Shown here piece after piece: positions 1 through 11,040 of a DNA stretch of 64,000 nt; within the stretch, counting starts at the first letter, position 1, and every line of letters begins with the position of its first letter. The translations under genes and the position numbers were made by a program. A model generated the notes under the pieces. That model was not told the origin of the DNA. It was given only the letters and a program-made list of their open reading frames with translations, and ran no database searches. This DNA comes from Gautieria morchelliformis (Eukaryota; Basidiomycota; Agaricomycetes; Gomphales; Gomphaceae): the NCBI GenBank assembly GCA_015179125.1, contig WHVA01000051.1:1-64000 (forward strand), in the 5' to 3' direction.

Positions 1-102
1 AGGCGGAGATGGAATCGGAACCGGAAGCGGAGTCGGAAATGGAGTCGGAACTGGGTGCAGTGTCGGAACTGGAAATGGAAAATAGGGTGTCCCCTGACAT
101 CA
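1..102 (-). repeat. Partial LTR of Ty3/gypsy family A
   Basis: Reverse complement of the first part of the LTRs seen at 47.76 and 53.43 kb. It starts with TGATGTCAGGGGACAC at its inner edge and is rich in TTCCG/CGGAA words. It is cut by the window edge. As it follows the chromodomain end of pol on the minus strand, it is the 3' LTR of an element lying to the right of it. Confidence 0.85.
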
Positions 103-437
103 CCCCCCCTTTAGCATGCTGCGTCCTCGAAGCACGGACACGAGGGATTGAAATGCCAGCGAGCGGATTCGGCGAGGGCACCGGGGTGTGTCCTATAGAA
201 CTCACGGAGTTGTCTGGAGCGGAAACATCTTGCTCCAGGACCCACGAATTCTCCTCGTATCCATACCCTTCCCATTTCACAAGGAATTGGAGTCGTCCTC
301 GCACAAACCAGCTGTCCAGGATCCGTTCCACCACGTAGCGCTCTTCCCCATCTACAATTTCTGGTGGAGGTGGCGGACGAGCCTTCCGACCTGGGATTGG
401 ATCCTCAAGCACAGGGAGTAACTTCACCACGTTCCGG
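103..437 (-). pseudogene. Ty3/gypsy family A pol tail (chromodomain) fragment
   Basis: The minus strand reads the last about 110 codons of a gypsy polyprotein, matching the chromodomain end of the full copy at 53.1-53.4 kb. A chromodomain core ([16 protein letters not shown]) is readable, followed by the same tail and a G-rich polypurine tract at the LTR edge. A frame break follows the chromodomain, since the tail is in another frame than in the full copy. Homology stops at about 437, so the rest of the element is deleted. In intact elements the chromodomain guides integration to modified chromatin; this copy is inert. Confidence 0.85.
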
Positions 438-442
438 GGCAT

Positions 443-512
443 AGTAATTAGAAAAAGACATCGGCAAGCCATTGTTCAACAAAGTAATTAGAAAAAGACA
501 TCGGCAAGCCAT
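443..512. repeat. Two-copy 40-base tandem duplication
   Basis: A 30-base word beginning AGTAATTAGAAAAAGACATC occurs at 443-472 and again at 483-512. The duplication sits exactly at the junction between the truncated gypsy-A fragment and the next LTR piece. It could be a repair scar from insertion or deletion. Confidence 0.85.
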
Positions 513-625
513 ATCTACTTAGTATCATGACTGTGCACCCCTATCCAACCCTGACTCATGACGCCTCTTTCCTATTCGCTGATACCTTACGAGCATTCAA
601 TACAAGTAGTTTGCGTGTATGTGCC
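513..625 (+). repeat. Fragment of Ty3/gypsy family B LTR
   Basis: The stretch beginning TATCTACTTAGTATCATG matches the middle of the full family-B LTR (43.49-43.61 kb), including the typical TATTCGCT and CATTC words. Both ends are lost. Confidence 0.7.
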
Positions 626-644
626 AGCAGTAGCGCCTGTCAGC

Positions 645-850
645 GCTGTGTTTTTGGCTCGGCTAACAGGTTTTCGGTGTTTACCGATGCATGCCGTATA
701 CATACGTACATACCATACACAGCCGTATTTGTATGGTATATAGGTGTCAAACCTACGTCGGCACAGCACACTGAGCCTTGATGGTACGGGTGCCGTGGCC
801 ATAATACGGCACCGTACAGCCGTGGATGTACGGCACGGTGTGCATCCTAC
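645..850. other. Palindrome-rich segment of unknown origin
   Basis: Contains TACCATAC (711-718) facing GTATGGTA (731-738) with a 12-base spacer. It also has a near-perfect inverted pair around 785-796 and 806-817 (GTACGG..GCCGT against ACGGCACCGTAC), with a third related word after 828. No coding potential is seen. It could be a small foldback element. Confidence 0.4.
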
Positions 851-1228
851 TCCCCATCGCTGTTCTCACCATCGTCAGCAGCGCTGGGCCCTGGTGACAA
901 GTAGTGTTTCAGTGAGTAGACTCATGCTCTTGTCAGGTTATTATCAGGAGTTCCTTTTAGCAGACGAGAGTGCAATGCAGTCCCTTTCGAGTATAAGAAT
1001 GACACACACTTGATGATGGTATACAGAGCCTGGTTGGATTGTTGAGTGCATACCCTGCCAGTGAGCCAAAGATTCCAAGTTGCCATATCGCGTCAAACCA
1101 CATTCTTAGTCACCCAATTGTACATCATGCTATAAATGGTGATTTTTGTCTTCCACGATCACAGGATCGACGTGAGCGCTCACACTCTGGCAGAAGCTGT
1201 CGTCCTGACACAGCCAGGGGGTCTAAAT

Positions 1229-1738
1229 ATAGTTGCGAAGAAGATCGGCCAAGGGCGCTAACTCCGGATGTGGTCGAGTCGCCAATGCCATTCCATTCTC
1301 GTCCCCATCTTCACATCGCAAACTGTGGCAACCTGGGCTGATGTGCCTTCAGGCATTCTCTTGCATGGTGGCCACTCTGCATGCATATTAGGCAGAGTTG
1401 GTTATCCATGTGAAGTTGGCATTCCACTGGTGTGAGTTTGTCATCCTTACTGAGCTTATCTGGTTTGGTTTTTTTCTGACCCTCAGAATTCTGTTCCCTT
1501 TCAGCTTTTCCTTGCCTTTGCCTTGGTTGTTATGGCCAGCATTGGCATTGGAGTTGACGGAACTTTGACCCTGATGTTGGTCATTGTTCTGGGAGTCTGG
1601 GTTTTGGTTGGAGGACTTATTGTTCTTGGCCTCAGGTTTGGGAGCGGAATGGGTCTCATGAGAGACTTCACTCTAGTGTTCCCAATATCTTTGATTGATT
1701 TTCTGAATGAGGTCTCAGAGGTCATCAAGGGTTCGAGG
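1229..1738 (-). pseudogene. Ty3-type Gag fragment with zinc knuckle
   Basis: On the minus strand a basic Ser/Thr/Pro-rich stretch (about 1728-1501) is followed by a CCHC zinc knuckle at 1394-1353 (CLICMQSGHHAREC). Together these are the C-terminal nucleocapsid part of a Gag protein. The reading frame is broken, and the family-B LTR is inserted at 1739. A related knuckle relic lies at 42998-43037, again abutting a family-B LTR. Confidence 0.65.
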
Positions 1739-2189
1739 TGTCATGACCCATCTATTTCCCTTACCTTGCTGTCCTATGTTCCTCCTGCAGCTTCACCTGG
1801 TTCTCCCTGCCCTTCGACCACTCCTCCATGTTCGCTCCATTCGCTCTTTGCCCCATTCGCCAAAGGCCATTCGCTGCTCACATCATTTGCCACCAGGTAC
1901 GCCATCAAACACGATCTACATCCTCTACCCGGTGTGATGGTTCATCACTGGCCACATCATCTTCCTGATCCAACCCCTTTAGGTGTTTGTATGGCCGGAA
2001 TGCATTCGCAGGACATCCTACCCGTAGGTCGTGTGGGATTAACCCAGCAGACGAAGAGTCTATGCAGGGTGGTGTATATGCAGGGCCCAAGGCGTGTTTT
2101 CATACATAAATACCTTCGTCCCCTTTCCTCCCTGTCATTTCATATTCGCACTCCTCTTTCATTCTATTGTATCTGTGTTTCATTACATG
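1739..2189 (+). repeat. Partial Ty3/gypsy family B LTR
   Basis: Begins TGTCATGACC, as does the full family-B LTR at 43039, and follows it for about 450 bases with many CATTCGC words. It is interrupted at about 2190 by a family-A LTR fragment in the other orientation. Confidence 0.75.
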
Positions 2190-2400
2190 AGTCGCTTGAC
2201 TTCCGACACTGTTCCGAGAGGGGAAGTCAGAAAGTGGAGTGGAATTGGCAAAGTGAACAGAACTGGTTGAAGTTCTCCCAGATGTGGAATCATTTCTGAA
2301 AGCGGAGTCGGATGGAAGTGGAACCGGAACTGGAGTTGGAAATGGAGTTGGAACTTGGTGCAGTGTCGGAAGTGTAAAACAGGGTGTCCCCTGACATACT
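2190..2400 (-). repeat. Fragment of Ty3/gypsy family A LTR
   Basis: Reverse complement of the first half of the family-A LTR, ending at 2400 with the rc of TGTCAGGGGACACC. The second half of the LTR is missing. It lies inside or next to a family-B LTR, so family A moved after family B here. Confidence 0.75.
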
Positions 2401-2528
2401 CCACATACCGATCTGAGTGTATGTAACACTGATCCGCATCAATGCCTGAGATGCATCAAGCCATCCCTGCAAGGCCTTGCCCGCATTTACATCATATAGT
2501 CCCTGCACCCTCCCCTCTTACTGACGGA
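2401..2528. other. Unassigned 0.13 kb between LTR fragments
   Basis: The minus strand is open through this stretch and joins the reading frame of the LTR fragment, but no family is recognised. It may be residual internal sequence of a deleted element. Confidence 0.3.
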
Positions 2529-3475
2529 CTTGTATCCAGTACGTATAGCCTGTCAAGATTTGTTTTTAGGCATTAATATAGTGTATTAGTGAACACCGAA
2601 TGCCCAATAATTGTGCGATAAGGATGCCGTTTGGCAAGAGGGTGAACCAATAAATGTTCACAAGATAAGAGCGCGGCCCAAACGGAGCTCGCCCTATTTA
2701 CAGTCAGAGCAAAATAGCCCGTGGCACTTGACGATGTAATGTGCAAGGTGTCATGGAAGGGTTGTCTAAGTAGCAACAATCCCTTCGCCGACAGCACAGA
2801 AAATAGTTTGAAGGCTAAGGTAACAAAGATGAAGTATGAGAACTCACCAGTGATGCCTAAGTCCTCTTCTGGTTGAAGATAGAAATCTACAGCAGAAGGC
2901 TCAAGACGATAGTCACAGGGAGGCCAATTTTGCACAAGATGGACATATGATAATTGAACTGGGGAATATACATGTGAATGTAAACTACTTATATCGAATG
3001 CTTGTATGGTATCAGCGAATAGGAAAGAGGCCGTCATGAGTCAGGGTTGGATAGGGGTGCGCAGTCATGATACAAAATAGATGGAATAAACATACAATAG
3101 AGTGAGGGAGGAGGGCAAATATGAAACGATGGAGAGTAAAGGTGGCGAAGGCACCTATGTACGAAACCATGTCTTGGGACCCGCATATATGCTACCCTGC
3201 ACGGACTCTTCGTCTACTGGGTTGGTCCCACACGACCTATGGGTAGGACGTCCCACGAACGCATACTGGCCATATGAACACCTAAAGGGGTTGGATCGAG
3301 AAGCTGATGGAGCCAGTGACGAGCCATCATGCTGGGTAGGGGATGTCGATCATGTTTGATGGTGTGCCTGCTGGAGAATGATGCGAGCAGTGAATGCTTG
3401 TTTGGCAAAATGCGGCAAAGGCCAAAATAGAATGATCATCGAAGAGCCGTGGCCCAAGGGGAGGGCGTGTTACGA
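2529..3475 (-). repeat. Ty3/gypsy family B LTR, diverged copy
   Basis: Reverse complement of the family-B LTR at 43.04-44.06 kb. The LTR 3' end (rc of the TGTTTTTAGGC region) lies near 2560, and the LTR 5' end lies near 3475, where the terminal bases are altered. No internal coding region is attached. It is therefore a solo or truncated LTR. Confidence 0.7.
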
Positions 3476-3991
3476 CTGTTCTGATCAACCATCTCCGCCA
3501 CCTCCGCATATCCCCCGCACCACCTCCGCACCACCTCCGACTCTATTCCGACATCCGCAACTTCTGCAACCCATTACCTCAACCCCTTGTTCTTTCAGTA
3601 CCCCTGGCCACCTCCAGATACCGGCCCCCGTACTTGACCCTGAACACAGCAAGATACCATTTCCATAGTTCCGTTTCTTCCAATGCCTATTGTACTTACT
3701 CGCCTTGTTCTTTGCCATTGTACTTACCCTACCCTGCACCCCCTTGTCATCCCATTGTTCTGCATTAGTTACTTGCCCCCTATGTCTATCCAATTCCCGC
3801 ACTCTCTGGAATTTGCTTAGTATCATACCATTACCTGTTGCTTCTTCTCTTTGTATAAAACTCCCTCATGTATGTCTCCGTTCTGCAATCAGATAATCGA
3901 CTTCGATACGTGATTCCCTTTGCACTGTCTCCTGTTCTTAGCACAGCGAGTTTTGCTAGTCTTGTCTGTTAGCAACTCAGGGTTATGGCAG
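3469..3991 (+). repeat. Probable copia-type LTR end with primer-binding site
   Basis: A pyrimidine-rich, CTCCG-rich segment with a TATA-like TGTATAAAAC at about 3851 ends in TTAGCAACTCA. It is followed by GGGTTATGG (3983-3991). That word matches the complement of the initiator-tRNA anticodon stem-loop used by copia elements, and it is also seen after the copia LTR at 34164. No coding sequence remains downstream, because another LTR begins at about 4003. The left boundary is uncertain. Confidence 0.45.
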
Positions 3992-4002
3992 GGAAGGTTC
4001 GG

Positions 4003-4445
4003 TAGAGTTCTAGAATCAAATGCACTCTCTCAGTGAATTTATTGTCACTGTTATATTAATACAATACCTAGAATCAAATGCACTACATGATTTTCAGTCA
4101 ACATGCTATGAAAATATAAAGAACACTACTCGCCTCTCTCAGTGAATTTATTGTCACTGAGAGAGGAGCACTATCCTGTCTCAGAAGGCATATACGTGCA
4201 CCCGGCCATTTAGCGCTCAAGAGCTCGCACGTCGAAGTCATTTCAAACTCCGCTGGGTGCAGCCGCTTGTGAGCATAGAGATAACAAAATGAAATGGAGA
4301 GGTAGGGAGTGACTGGAAAATTTCGAAAATAATCAGAGAAGTGAGTGCATGGTACAAGAACAATGTGAGAAGAGATTGAAACACCATACAATAAATTGAA
4401 TATATTATGCTTGATTTTGGTGCAGGAGCATAAATTCACCCAACA
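4003..4445 (-). repeat. Solo/truncated copia LTR
   Basis: Reverse complement of the copia LTR at 33667-34164, starting TGTTGGGTG at 4445 on the minus strand. It shares the CTCTCTCAGTGA...TCACTGAGAGAG inverted repeat (near 4136-4165) and the AGCATAAATTC start region. The LTR 3' end is degraded. Confidence 0.8.
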
Positions 4446-4988
4446 TTGTCTCCCTCCGCTCTCGAGCCTCTGTCCTCCGCCTCTTCCGCCTCCTCCGACC
4501 TTTGTTCTCTGACCCTCGACCCTTGACCTTCAGTACTCTGTTCCCAACTTCCGCCTTCTCCGATATCTGCAAGTCAATTCCGAAATACTTAGGACAGTAG
4601 TTCATCAGGGGCGCAACACATAAGTTGAAGCTGTTGTCCTTTCCAGTTCCGACCTCCGGGAATTCCGATAGGTAACAGGGCGAAGCCACGCAAATATAGA
4701 GGAGGACTGGGGAAATGGGTAATAGGACCAACTGGGTACAGGAAATAAATGAGTTGCGCCATCCGATCAGAGGAGCACCCGACGGGGTTTGAGCCAGGGA
4801 GGTGAGGGGACCGGTGATGGACCATCGAGCCAGGTAGAAGGCATTGATCGGGTACAGGTAGTGCTGCTACGTGCGAATGATGTGAAAGTGAATAATCGTT
4901 CGGCACATTCGGAGAGGAGTGAACAGGGAGAACGTAAAAGTGGGGTGTCGAGGTTACTGGGTATACAAAATAGACAGGTCATGACTTA
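4446..4988 (-). repeat. Diverged Ty3/gypsy family-B-like LTR
   Basis: On the minus strand it begins near 4988 with TCATGACCTGTC, resembling the family-B LTR start. It contains CATTCGC-type words and then drifts away from family B. The copia LTR at 4003-4445 appears to have inserted into it. Confidence 0.5.
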
Positions 4989-5351
4989 TCCCTGTCTAGC
5001 TAATTCCACATTCATCTAGTGTACATTCACTCTCCCATTTTATTACCATCTCACTCCTATCCTTATCCATCACTCCACCTCAGTATTGCGACATCGCCCA
5101 GTGATTCCTATAGGAGTTAAATACTTCCCCATGTACATCCAAGACCAGTAGTAAATATACTCACTGTGTTCCAATATCCTGCAGCTGCCAATCGCAGCCG
5201 CTATTGTCTCTGGGCGCATACATTACTTGTACCCATGTATACTTTCTCACTCGAACTCTTCTTGATTCGACTTCACCTCGAAGCCTGAATCATATCACTA
5301 CTAGTAGCTACTACATCCTGGCTATGACAACTCTCTTCAGCTGTAAATATC

Positions 5352-5875
5352 TGTTGACCTGGCAGCACCATGGCAAGAATCTTATATATAGACCTTCATG
5401 ATCTGTGACTCCAACCCCACATTGCTATGCAAAATAGTCCCTCATCTCCATCCCAGCTTTCTTTCTTATATCATGTCTTAGGTGGACGCCTCGGCTGAAA
5501 TACAGGGACTATCAGACAGGTCCGTACTTACTACATTGAGTGCAATGCAAAACAACTTGCCTGAACTAGCTTTGTGACTAACTCTGCCCTCTTTGCGGGG
5601 CTGGGTATGTGTACATGTCCCGTATATTTCCATGAGTTCCATACCTTGTTGCACAGCACTGCTCTTCTTCAACATGCTTCTCACAATGCCATCTGAGATC
5701 AGCCACATTTGGTGCAAGACCGTCAGGCTTGGCACCATTCTCTATTTACTTGCTCATTACATGCCCTTGATTCATTACTTGTTGAGATATATATTGACTT
5801 ATCTAACACTTGCGCTGAGGTGCATCACTTCTATGGTTCTCATGTGTAACACCGACCTCAAGAAGGAGGTCTAAG
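5352..5875 (+). pseudogene. DUF6533 membrane-protein gene fragment (inverted-repeat arm 1)
   Basis: Mirror image of 7686-8193. The arm holds promoter-like sequence, a start region, an intron (GTATGT...ACAG, about 5608-5660) and the DUF6533 core: a loop LPSEISHIW-like (here MPSEISHIW) followed by a membrane segment ending GTILYLLAHYMPL. DUF6533 is the N-terminal two-helix region of basidiomycete seven-helix-like membrane proteins. Codon 3 is TAG here and CAG in the other arm. Only the first two membrane helices remain, so the product would be non-functional. Confidence 0.7.
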
Positions 5876-7654
5876 TCCTAGCACGCGTGGTCAAAGACCA
5901 CGACGTCGTGTTTGACACTGAGCACATCAAAATAAAAGAGCTGAAGGAGCGGCTCAAGGCCCTCCAGCATGCACACAGCCTCCAAAAGGCACGGACTCCC
6001 AGCATCAATGTACAAGTGAGCAGTAAACCCATTAAGAAAAGTAATAACAAATTATGAGCAAAGGCAAATTCGAAGTGTCACAGCATACATATATATGTAT
6101 CTATCTACTATTGTTCCACCTTCTATGGGTACCAATTGTCAATTGCTGCAATAGATTGGAAAGGTGAGAACAGGATGGTTAATGTAAGTCATTGCATCTT
6201 GATTGCTGTGGGGTTTGCATTGGAATTGCAGCCATGATGCATTAGCTTGCATGCTATCCTTAAGCCTCTGCTGTTCATCCAGGGACTACCAAGCTATTAA
6301 TCAGCGTCTGATGGAGACTCAAATCACTCACTGGGCACAACAGTACATATCAGTTCTACATCTCCAGAATATCCAGTTGCCCAAGGGAACTCCTCTAACT
6401 CTATCCCAGCTGACCTAGCCTGTTCTGACTGCTGGCTTTCCTGACCAGCCACATCATTTTGCAAGGTCTCGGCACTAAAAGCTTGTGGGTTCCCAAATTC
6501 AGCCACTATGGCATTGTGAACACTTTGCCTGGCTGCTTGCATGGTGGAGAATAAAAGAGTGGATGATGAAGGGGTGTTAAGTTGAGAGTGTCTCTCTCTG
6601 AGAGCTAGGTGAAAGCGGCAGATGATAATTACTGACAAGCTGTATGTGCACTGTTAGTAGAACACAGGTCTTCTCAATGAAAATATACCTGTTCTGAAGA
6701 GGGGTTAAGATGCCACCCAGGCTTGGCTTTATACAACAAAGGAGCTGAAATTAGCCATTTTTATTATCAAGATCAATGTCTTACATACCCTCAATACCTG
6801 AAAGGTAAAATAAGACAGAGTAAGCTCTCAAAGCTTAACCGGTTTATAAGTAATAAGACCTTAGAAGTGATAGCATTAGCTACAGTAATGTTAAGCACGA
6901 ATCTGAATATGAATCAGACACATGAAATCCAATAAGAATAATATTCTATACCCATATCTGACAAAGCCTTATCTGAGATTGGTGATATGATCATATATGT
7001 ATGCAATACGTTGTATACTCACCTTGGTAAATCACTAGACTATTGAGAGATTTCTTATCCCAAATCTCACCTATCCGCGAAAGCCTCAGGGTTTGAATTG
7101 AACTTAGAATGGTTACTATCACAACTCCAGTGTCAAAAAGGATTACAGTAACATTACTGATGGTGACCACTGTCAAAGGTATTCAGAGACAAATCAGGCA
7201 AATACAGACCCCTAGATCTTACCCCTGAAGAAATTGTTAGTATAAATCTGAGCAGAAAGTCTTAGCCAGTACTGACAAAGTGAATCTAGCTTGTGAACCA
7301 TTGAAATGGCACTTGTCCCAAACAGAGAGGCACTATATCCATGAAATGAATTTATGCTATTTATACAAAATCTACACAGGGACATACCACTTGAGTGATA
7401 ATAGCACCAAGCATAAGCAGCCCAAGAACACACAGAACTCTTGGACTCTGAAGGGAAGTAGCATAGGTGCGAGCTAACAGTAGGCCTAGACAAGGAAATT
7501 GTGATCTTTCTCCTTGAGAAATATATGGGTATGATCCCTCACCCTCTATTCCAATGAGAGAAAGAACAGTGCAAGTATTAATGAGGTGAAGAACAGCATT
7601 ACATTTCCTCCAAATATATGAGTCTCTAGGTTGCTTTTGCGTGAGGAATGAAAG
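5876..7654. other. Spacer between DUF6533 inverted repeats; no assigned gene
   Basis: Just inside arm 1 (about 5880-6055) the plus strand can be read as a charged, coiled-coil-like stretch (KIKELKERLKALQHAHSLQ), which looks like a captured coding fragment. The remainder is AT-rich with no recognisable coding family, RNA or terminal repeat. Confidence 0.4.
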
Positions 7655-8193
7655 TCATACTAGATGCTCATTCAAATCAGTAGGGGTGTTACACATGAGA
7701 ACCATAGACGTAATGCACCTCAGCGGAAATGTCAGATAATGTAAAATATATATCAACAAGAAACAAAACCAAGGGTATGTAACGCGAAAGTAAATAGAGA
7801 ATGGTGCCGAGCCTGACGGTCTTGCACCAAATGTGGCTGATCTCAGATGGCAGTGTGAGAAGCGTGTCGAAGAAGAGGAGTGCTGTGTAACAAGGTATGG
7901 AACTCGTGGAATTAGACGGCACATGTACACATACCAAGTGCTGCGAAGAAGGCATAGTTGATCGCAAAGCTAGTTCGGGTAAGTTGTTTTGTATCGCACT
8001 CAATGTAGTAAGCACGGACCTATCTGATAGTCCCTGGATTTCAGCCGAGGGGTCCGCCTGAGACATGATATAAGAAAGAAAAGCTGGGATGCAGACGAGG
8101 GACTAAGTTTTGGGTAGCGATGTGGGGTTGGAGTAGCAGATCGCGAAGGTGTATATATAACATTCTGGCCATGGGTGTTGCCAGGTATGACAG
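7655..8193 (-). pseudogene. DUF6533 membrane-protein gene fragment (inverted-repeat arm 2)
   Basis: Reads from an ATG at 8066 on the minus strand: a hydrophilic start (MSQADPSAEIQGLSDRSV), then, in another frame, AINYAFFAAL. An intron (GTATGT..ACAG) and then LLFFDTLLTLPSEISHIWCK and GTILYLLSRYIPL follow. This is the better conserved of the two arms and clearly DUF6533-like. The frame changes once between the first residues and the INYAFFAAL segment, which could be a small intron or a frameshift. The gene stops after two helices; the family normally has several more. Confidence 0.7.
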
Positions 8194-9116
8194 GATCCTA
8201 TATCAGTGCCGAAGCATGACACAATTTACAAGGGGGTAGTCTGATGAACGAACATTGTATGTAAAAGAATTAACGTTACCAATATAACGTCGAGGCATGA
8301 TGGCATCAGATGGGCACGGGCGAGTAATTGACGCCTGGGTTCTTGCCAGGAATTGGTAATTACATCTGATTTGCCTGGGCGGAATGGAACCCAAGGTGCA
8401 TATAAACTTGTCATGTAGGCACACTGGGCCCTGATTGACGACTCACAGTGCATTGTCAGCGTAACACCACATGAAAACCAACTGCGACACAGCTCACTGA
8501 TGCGTATCAAGATGTCGCATCTCCCGTGTGTTACTTGTGATGATGAGAACACGAGGAAGCGAGAGATCTAGGCTGGCCAACTCAGTGCCCAGAGTTGGCA
8601 CGTGGTTGTAATTCTACAGCGTGCTGGCTAATCTCAGCAGAGATATCAGCTCGTGTCGATGTAGCTGGATACTTATAGAGACACGAGACATTTCTCATTT
8701 TGGCTGCATCTCCTGTAGGACGTTAGAAGTGGTCGTATGAAATTTAAACATGCCGCACAACGACATGGTAACCGCGATATAGTGCATTCGATGTATCGGA
8801 TGCGACGGTGATGTGGAGCTGTGACCGGTGGCGGTGGAAAGCCCAGGAAGCGACTGAGGTGATCTGCGACGTGGTTGCAGTTTTGTTTAGGATGATATTA
8901 TTAGAATGGCGATAGTGCGAGAATAAACGGTATTGGAAGCCTGGGAAATTTTTGCAGTCATTTGATAATTCAGGTAGGAAAAAGTTGTAGCTGTCGGCGT
9001 GAATCATGTCAGCTCCCTTGGAACACCGGTAACAGGCTAACCTGGTTGGATCCAGAGTCAAACATAAACGATAAAACACATTCCCATTTCGTATATAAAC
9101 AGCCCGTCCATCCTGC
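8194..9116. other. No gene recognised
   Basis: No coding family, terminal repeat or RNA gene is seen. A 332-codon minus-strand frame covering 8744-9742 is low-complexity in its GC-rich part and is not supported by any motif. Confidence 0.4.
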
Positions 9117-9648
9117 ATGACGCGGTTGCTGCCCTCTCCACCACGTCTCGCCATCCATCCATCCGCCAGCATGGGCCAGACACACACACAAGCACAGACC
9201 CCGGAGAAACAACCCCACCAAGCCGATGCTACGTCCCGTTGCTCAGTCCCTCGTGTCTCACTCGTACCGAACCCCACTCGCTGCTCCCTAGACTCGACCC
9301 TCCCGCCCCTCACGTCCCGCACCGCCGCCATCTCACCCCGCGGCCGGCCGTTCCCTCCCCCGCCCACCGGCCACGAGCTCATGATGGCCTTCCCAACCTG
9401 TCCCCCGAGCGACGAATCCTTCCCCGATGACCCACACGCCCACCACGACGCCGGGGCCCGGGGGGTTCCCCGCGGAGGACGGGCGCTGCCCGTGGGAGAC
9501 ATGTGCCTGGGGCGAGCTCGAGAAGAATAGGCAGCTGGAGCGCGACCGTGGCCGCGGCGCGTGGCGCGGGACGTCCGCGTGGTTGGGTGGCCAGGAGCGC
9601 GCGATTTTCTGTCTTTCGAGGGCGGAGGGGGGGGGGGCGTCTTGTTAG
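9117..9648. other. GC-rich block, possible captured coding fragment
   Basis: A sharply bounded, very GC-rich block in AT-richer surroundings, open in several frames on both strands. One plus-strand frame reads a proline-rich stretch with GHELMMAFPTCPP, which looks protein-like, and other frames resume after it. The pattern suggests an exon fragment with frame breaks. I do not recognise the family. Confidence 0.3.
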
Positions 9649-9796
9649 TATTAGAAATGTTATCGAAGATAATGTGATTTAATCTCTCAATTGTGAGATA
9701 AATCAAGTGGAATTTGAAGTTAGCAAGAATATCTGCGCACACAATATATGTGTGTGTCTTATGATTTATGCCGACTGGAAGTTTAACTACTACAAG

Positions 9797-9823
9797 CCTG
9801 GCCTGCGCTTCGCTCCGGCCAGG
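9797..9823 (-). other. Helitron-type 3' terminal hairpin
   Basis: CCTGGCC and GGCCAGG enclose a 13-base loop (TGCGCTTCGCTCC). On the minus strand the hairpin is followed by GCTTGT. It is homologous to the hairpin at 15250-15274 next to the Helitron helicase stop codon, with a paired C-G to G-C change in the stem. It most likely marks the 3' end of a Helitron lying to its right on the minus strand. Confidence 0.6.
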
Positions 9824-11040
9824 ATTTCAGGCAAGGACGAAGTGTATATCATAAAATAAGTTTATCATATACAATGTTTTCAGTTAGGTGATTTCTAATG
9901 GAAAGCATGTTGATATCTATTTCTTGAGAGCAGCCCTTAGGCATGTGGCATCATCAGCTGGCAGAAACACAGTCTCCCCCACCATCCTCCACAGCCACAT
10001 ATGCATCTTTCCCACCACCCCCAACGACACACCTTTCCAGTCCTGTCCACCCCCGCCCCTGCTGGCCCGGGTCATCCACATGCGTCACAGGCCTCCCGCA
10101 TGTCTCGACAGGGAGGAAGCCACACGACTTGGTGTCAAAACAGGATTACATTGTCTAAATTTTACCCCATAGTAACCCCCTGGCTGTATGCTGCGAGAAG
10201 TGTGAGAAGTGTCGCGCAGTGAGTAGAGCACGTATTTACAGAAGATTAGCACTATTTAGCTCCATAGGTCATGACTGTTGACTTATGACCGTCTGTTTTG
10301 GCATTGTCTCCGCTGAGACATGTCGTGATTCCATCCACCCATCTATCGTCAAAGTCCCTCAATGCCTGTTTCAACCTAGTCTTATTAGGTCTTCGGAATT
10401 CACGCTTGTGCTTGGAGTCGTTATTGAATTTTGATAACCTGCCACCGGAGCTGACCATCCACCAGTCGGTATCCTGTGCACAACAGACTGGATCACCACC
10501 CTCCCCATTCTCTCATCACGGCCATCATCTGTTCCATCAGAGGGTTGCCACACCAGCAGCTCACGGGACCAGAGCTTGAGATCACTATTAAGAGAAGATT
10601 CGCATCCTACGCCAACCCCAAGCATGCGGAGATATTCTCGGTGAGTGGTGGTGTTGTCCTCTTCAGGAACTTTGCCTGTTCTTTAGTGATTCTATGATAC
10701 ACGATTCATTGTTTTTGTCCTTTTCATATGTGTGCTCCACATGCGGTGTTGGAAACTAGCACCATTCTCACGTAGGCAGTCTGGGTCTGAGTCGGTCCCT
10801 AGCAAGTTGAGATCCAAGTCCACGAGGTCTTTATAGATCGGGCTTGTTGGTGTGTCAAAGTCAGCCATGGATGGCTGCTCAACACTTCTCTGAGGAGAAT
10901 GACCATAAGGGATGGCCATGGAAGCCGGTAAACACACCAGAGTATAAACAGTCTCCTGAGACGCCAACTTCAATGTATCAATGTTGCAAGCACATCATCA
11001 TAATACTCAGGCCGTCCCCTTCCGCGCTCTCTATCCCAGC
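9824..11040. other. Unassigned segment inside the Helitron-linked region
   Basis: Minus-strand open stretches at 10252-10458 and 10692-10973 have a protein-like composition (for example RPNKTRLKQALRDFDDRWVDG). They are short, lie in different frames and belong to no family I know. They may be further captured exon pieces. Confidence 0.3.

Noticed and set aside
8744-9742. 332-codon open frame on the minus strand
   Set aside because: It runs through low-complexity GC-rich DNA and AT-rich DNA with a sharp change of composition, has Arg/Gly/Pro runs and no motif. Treated as a chance frame opposite the GC-rich block.
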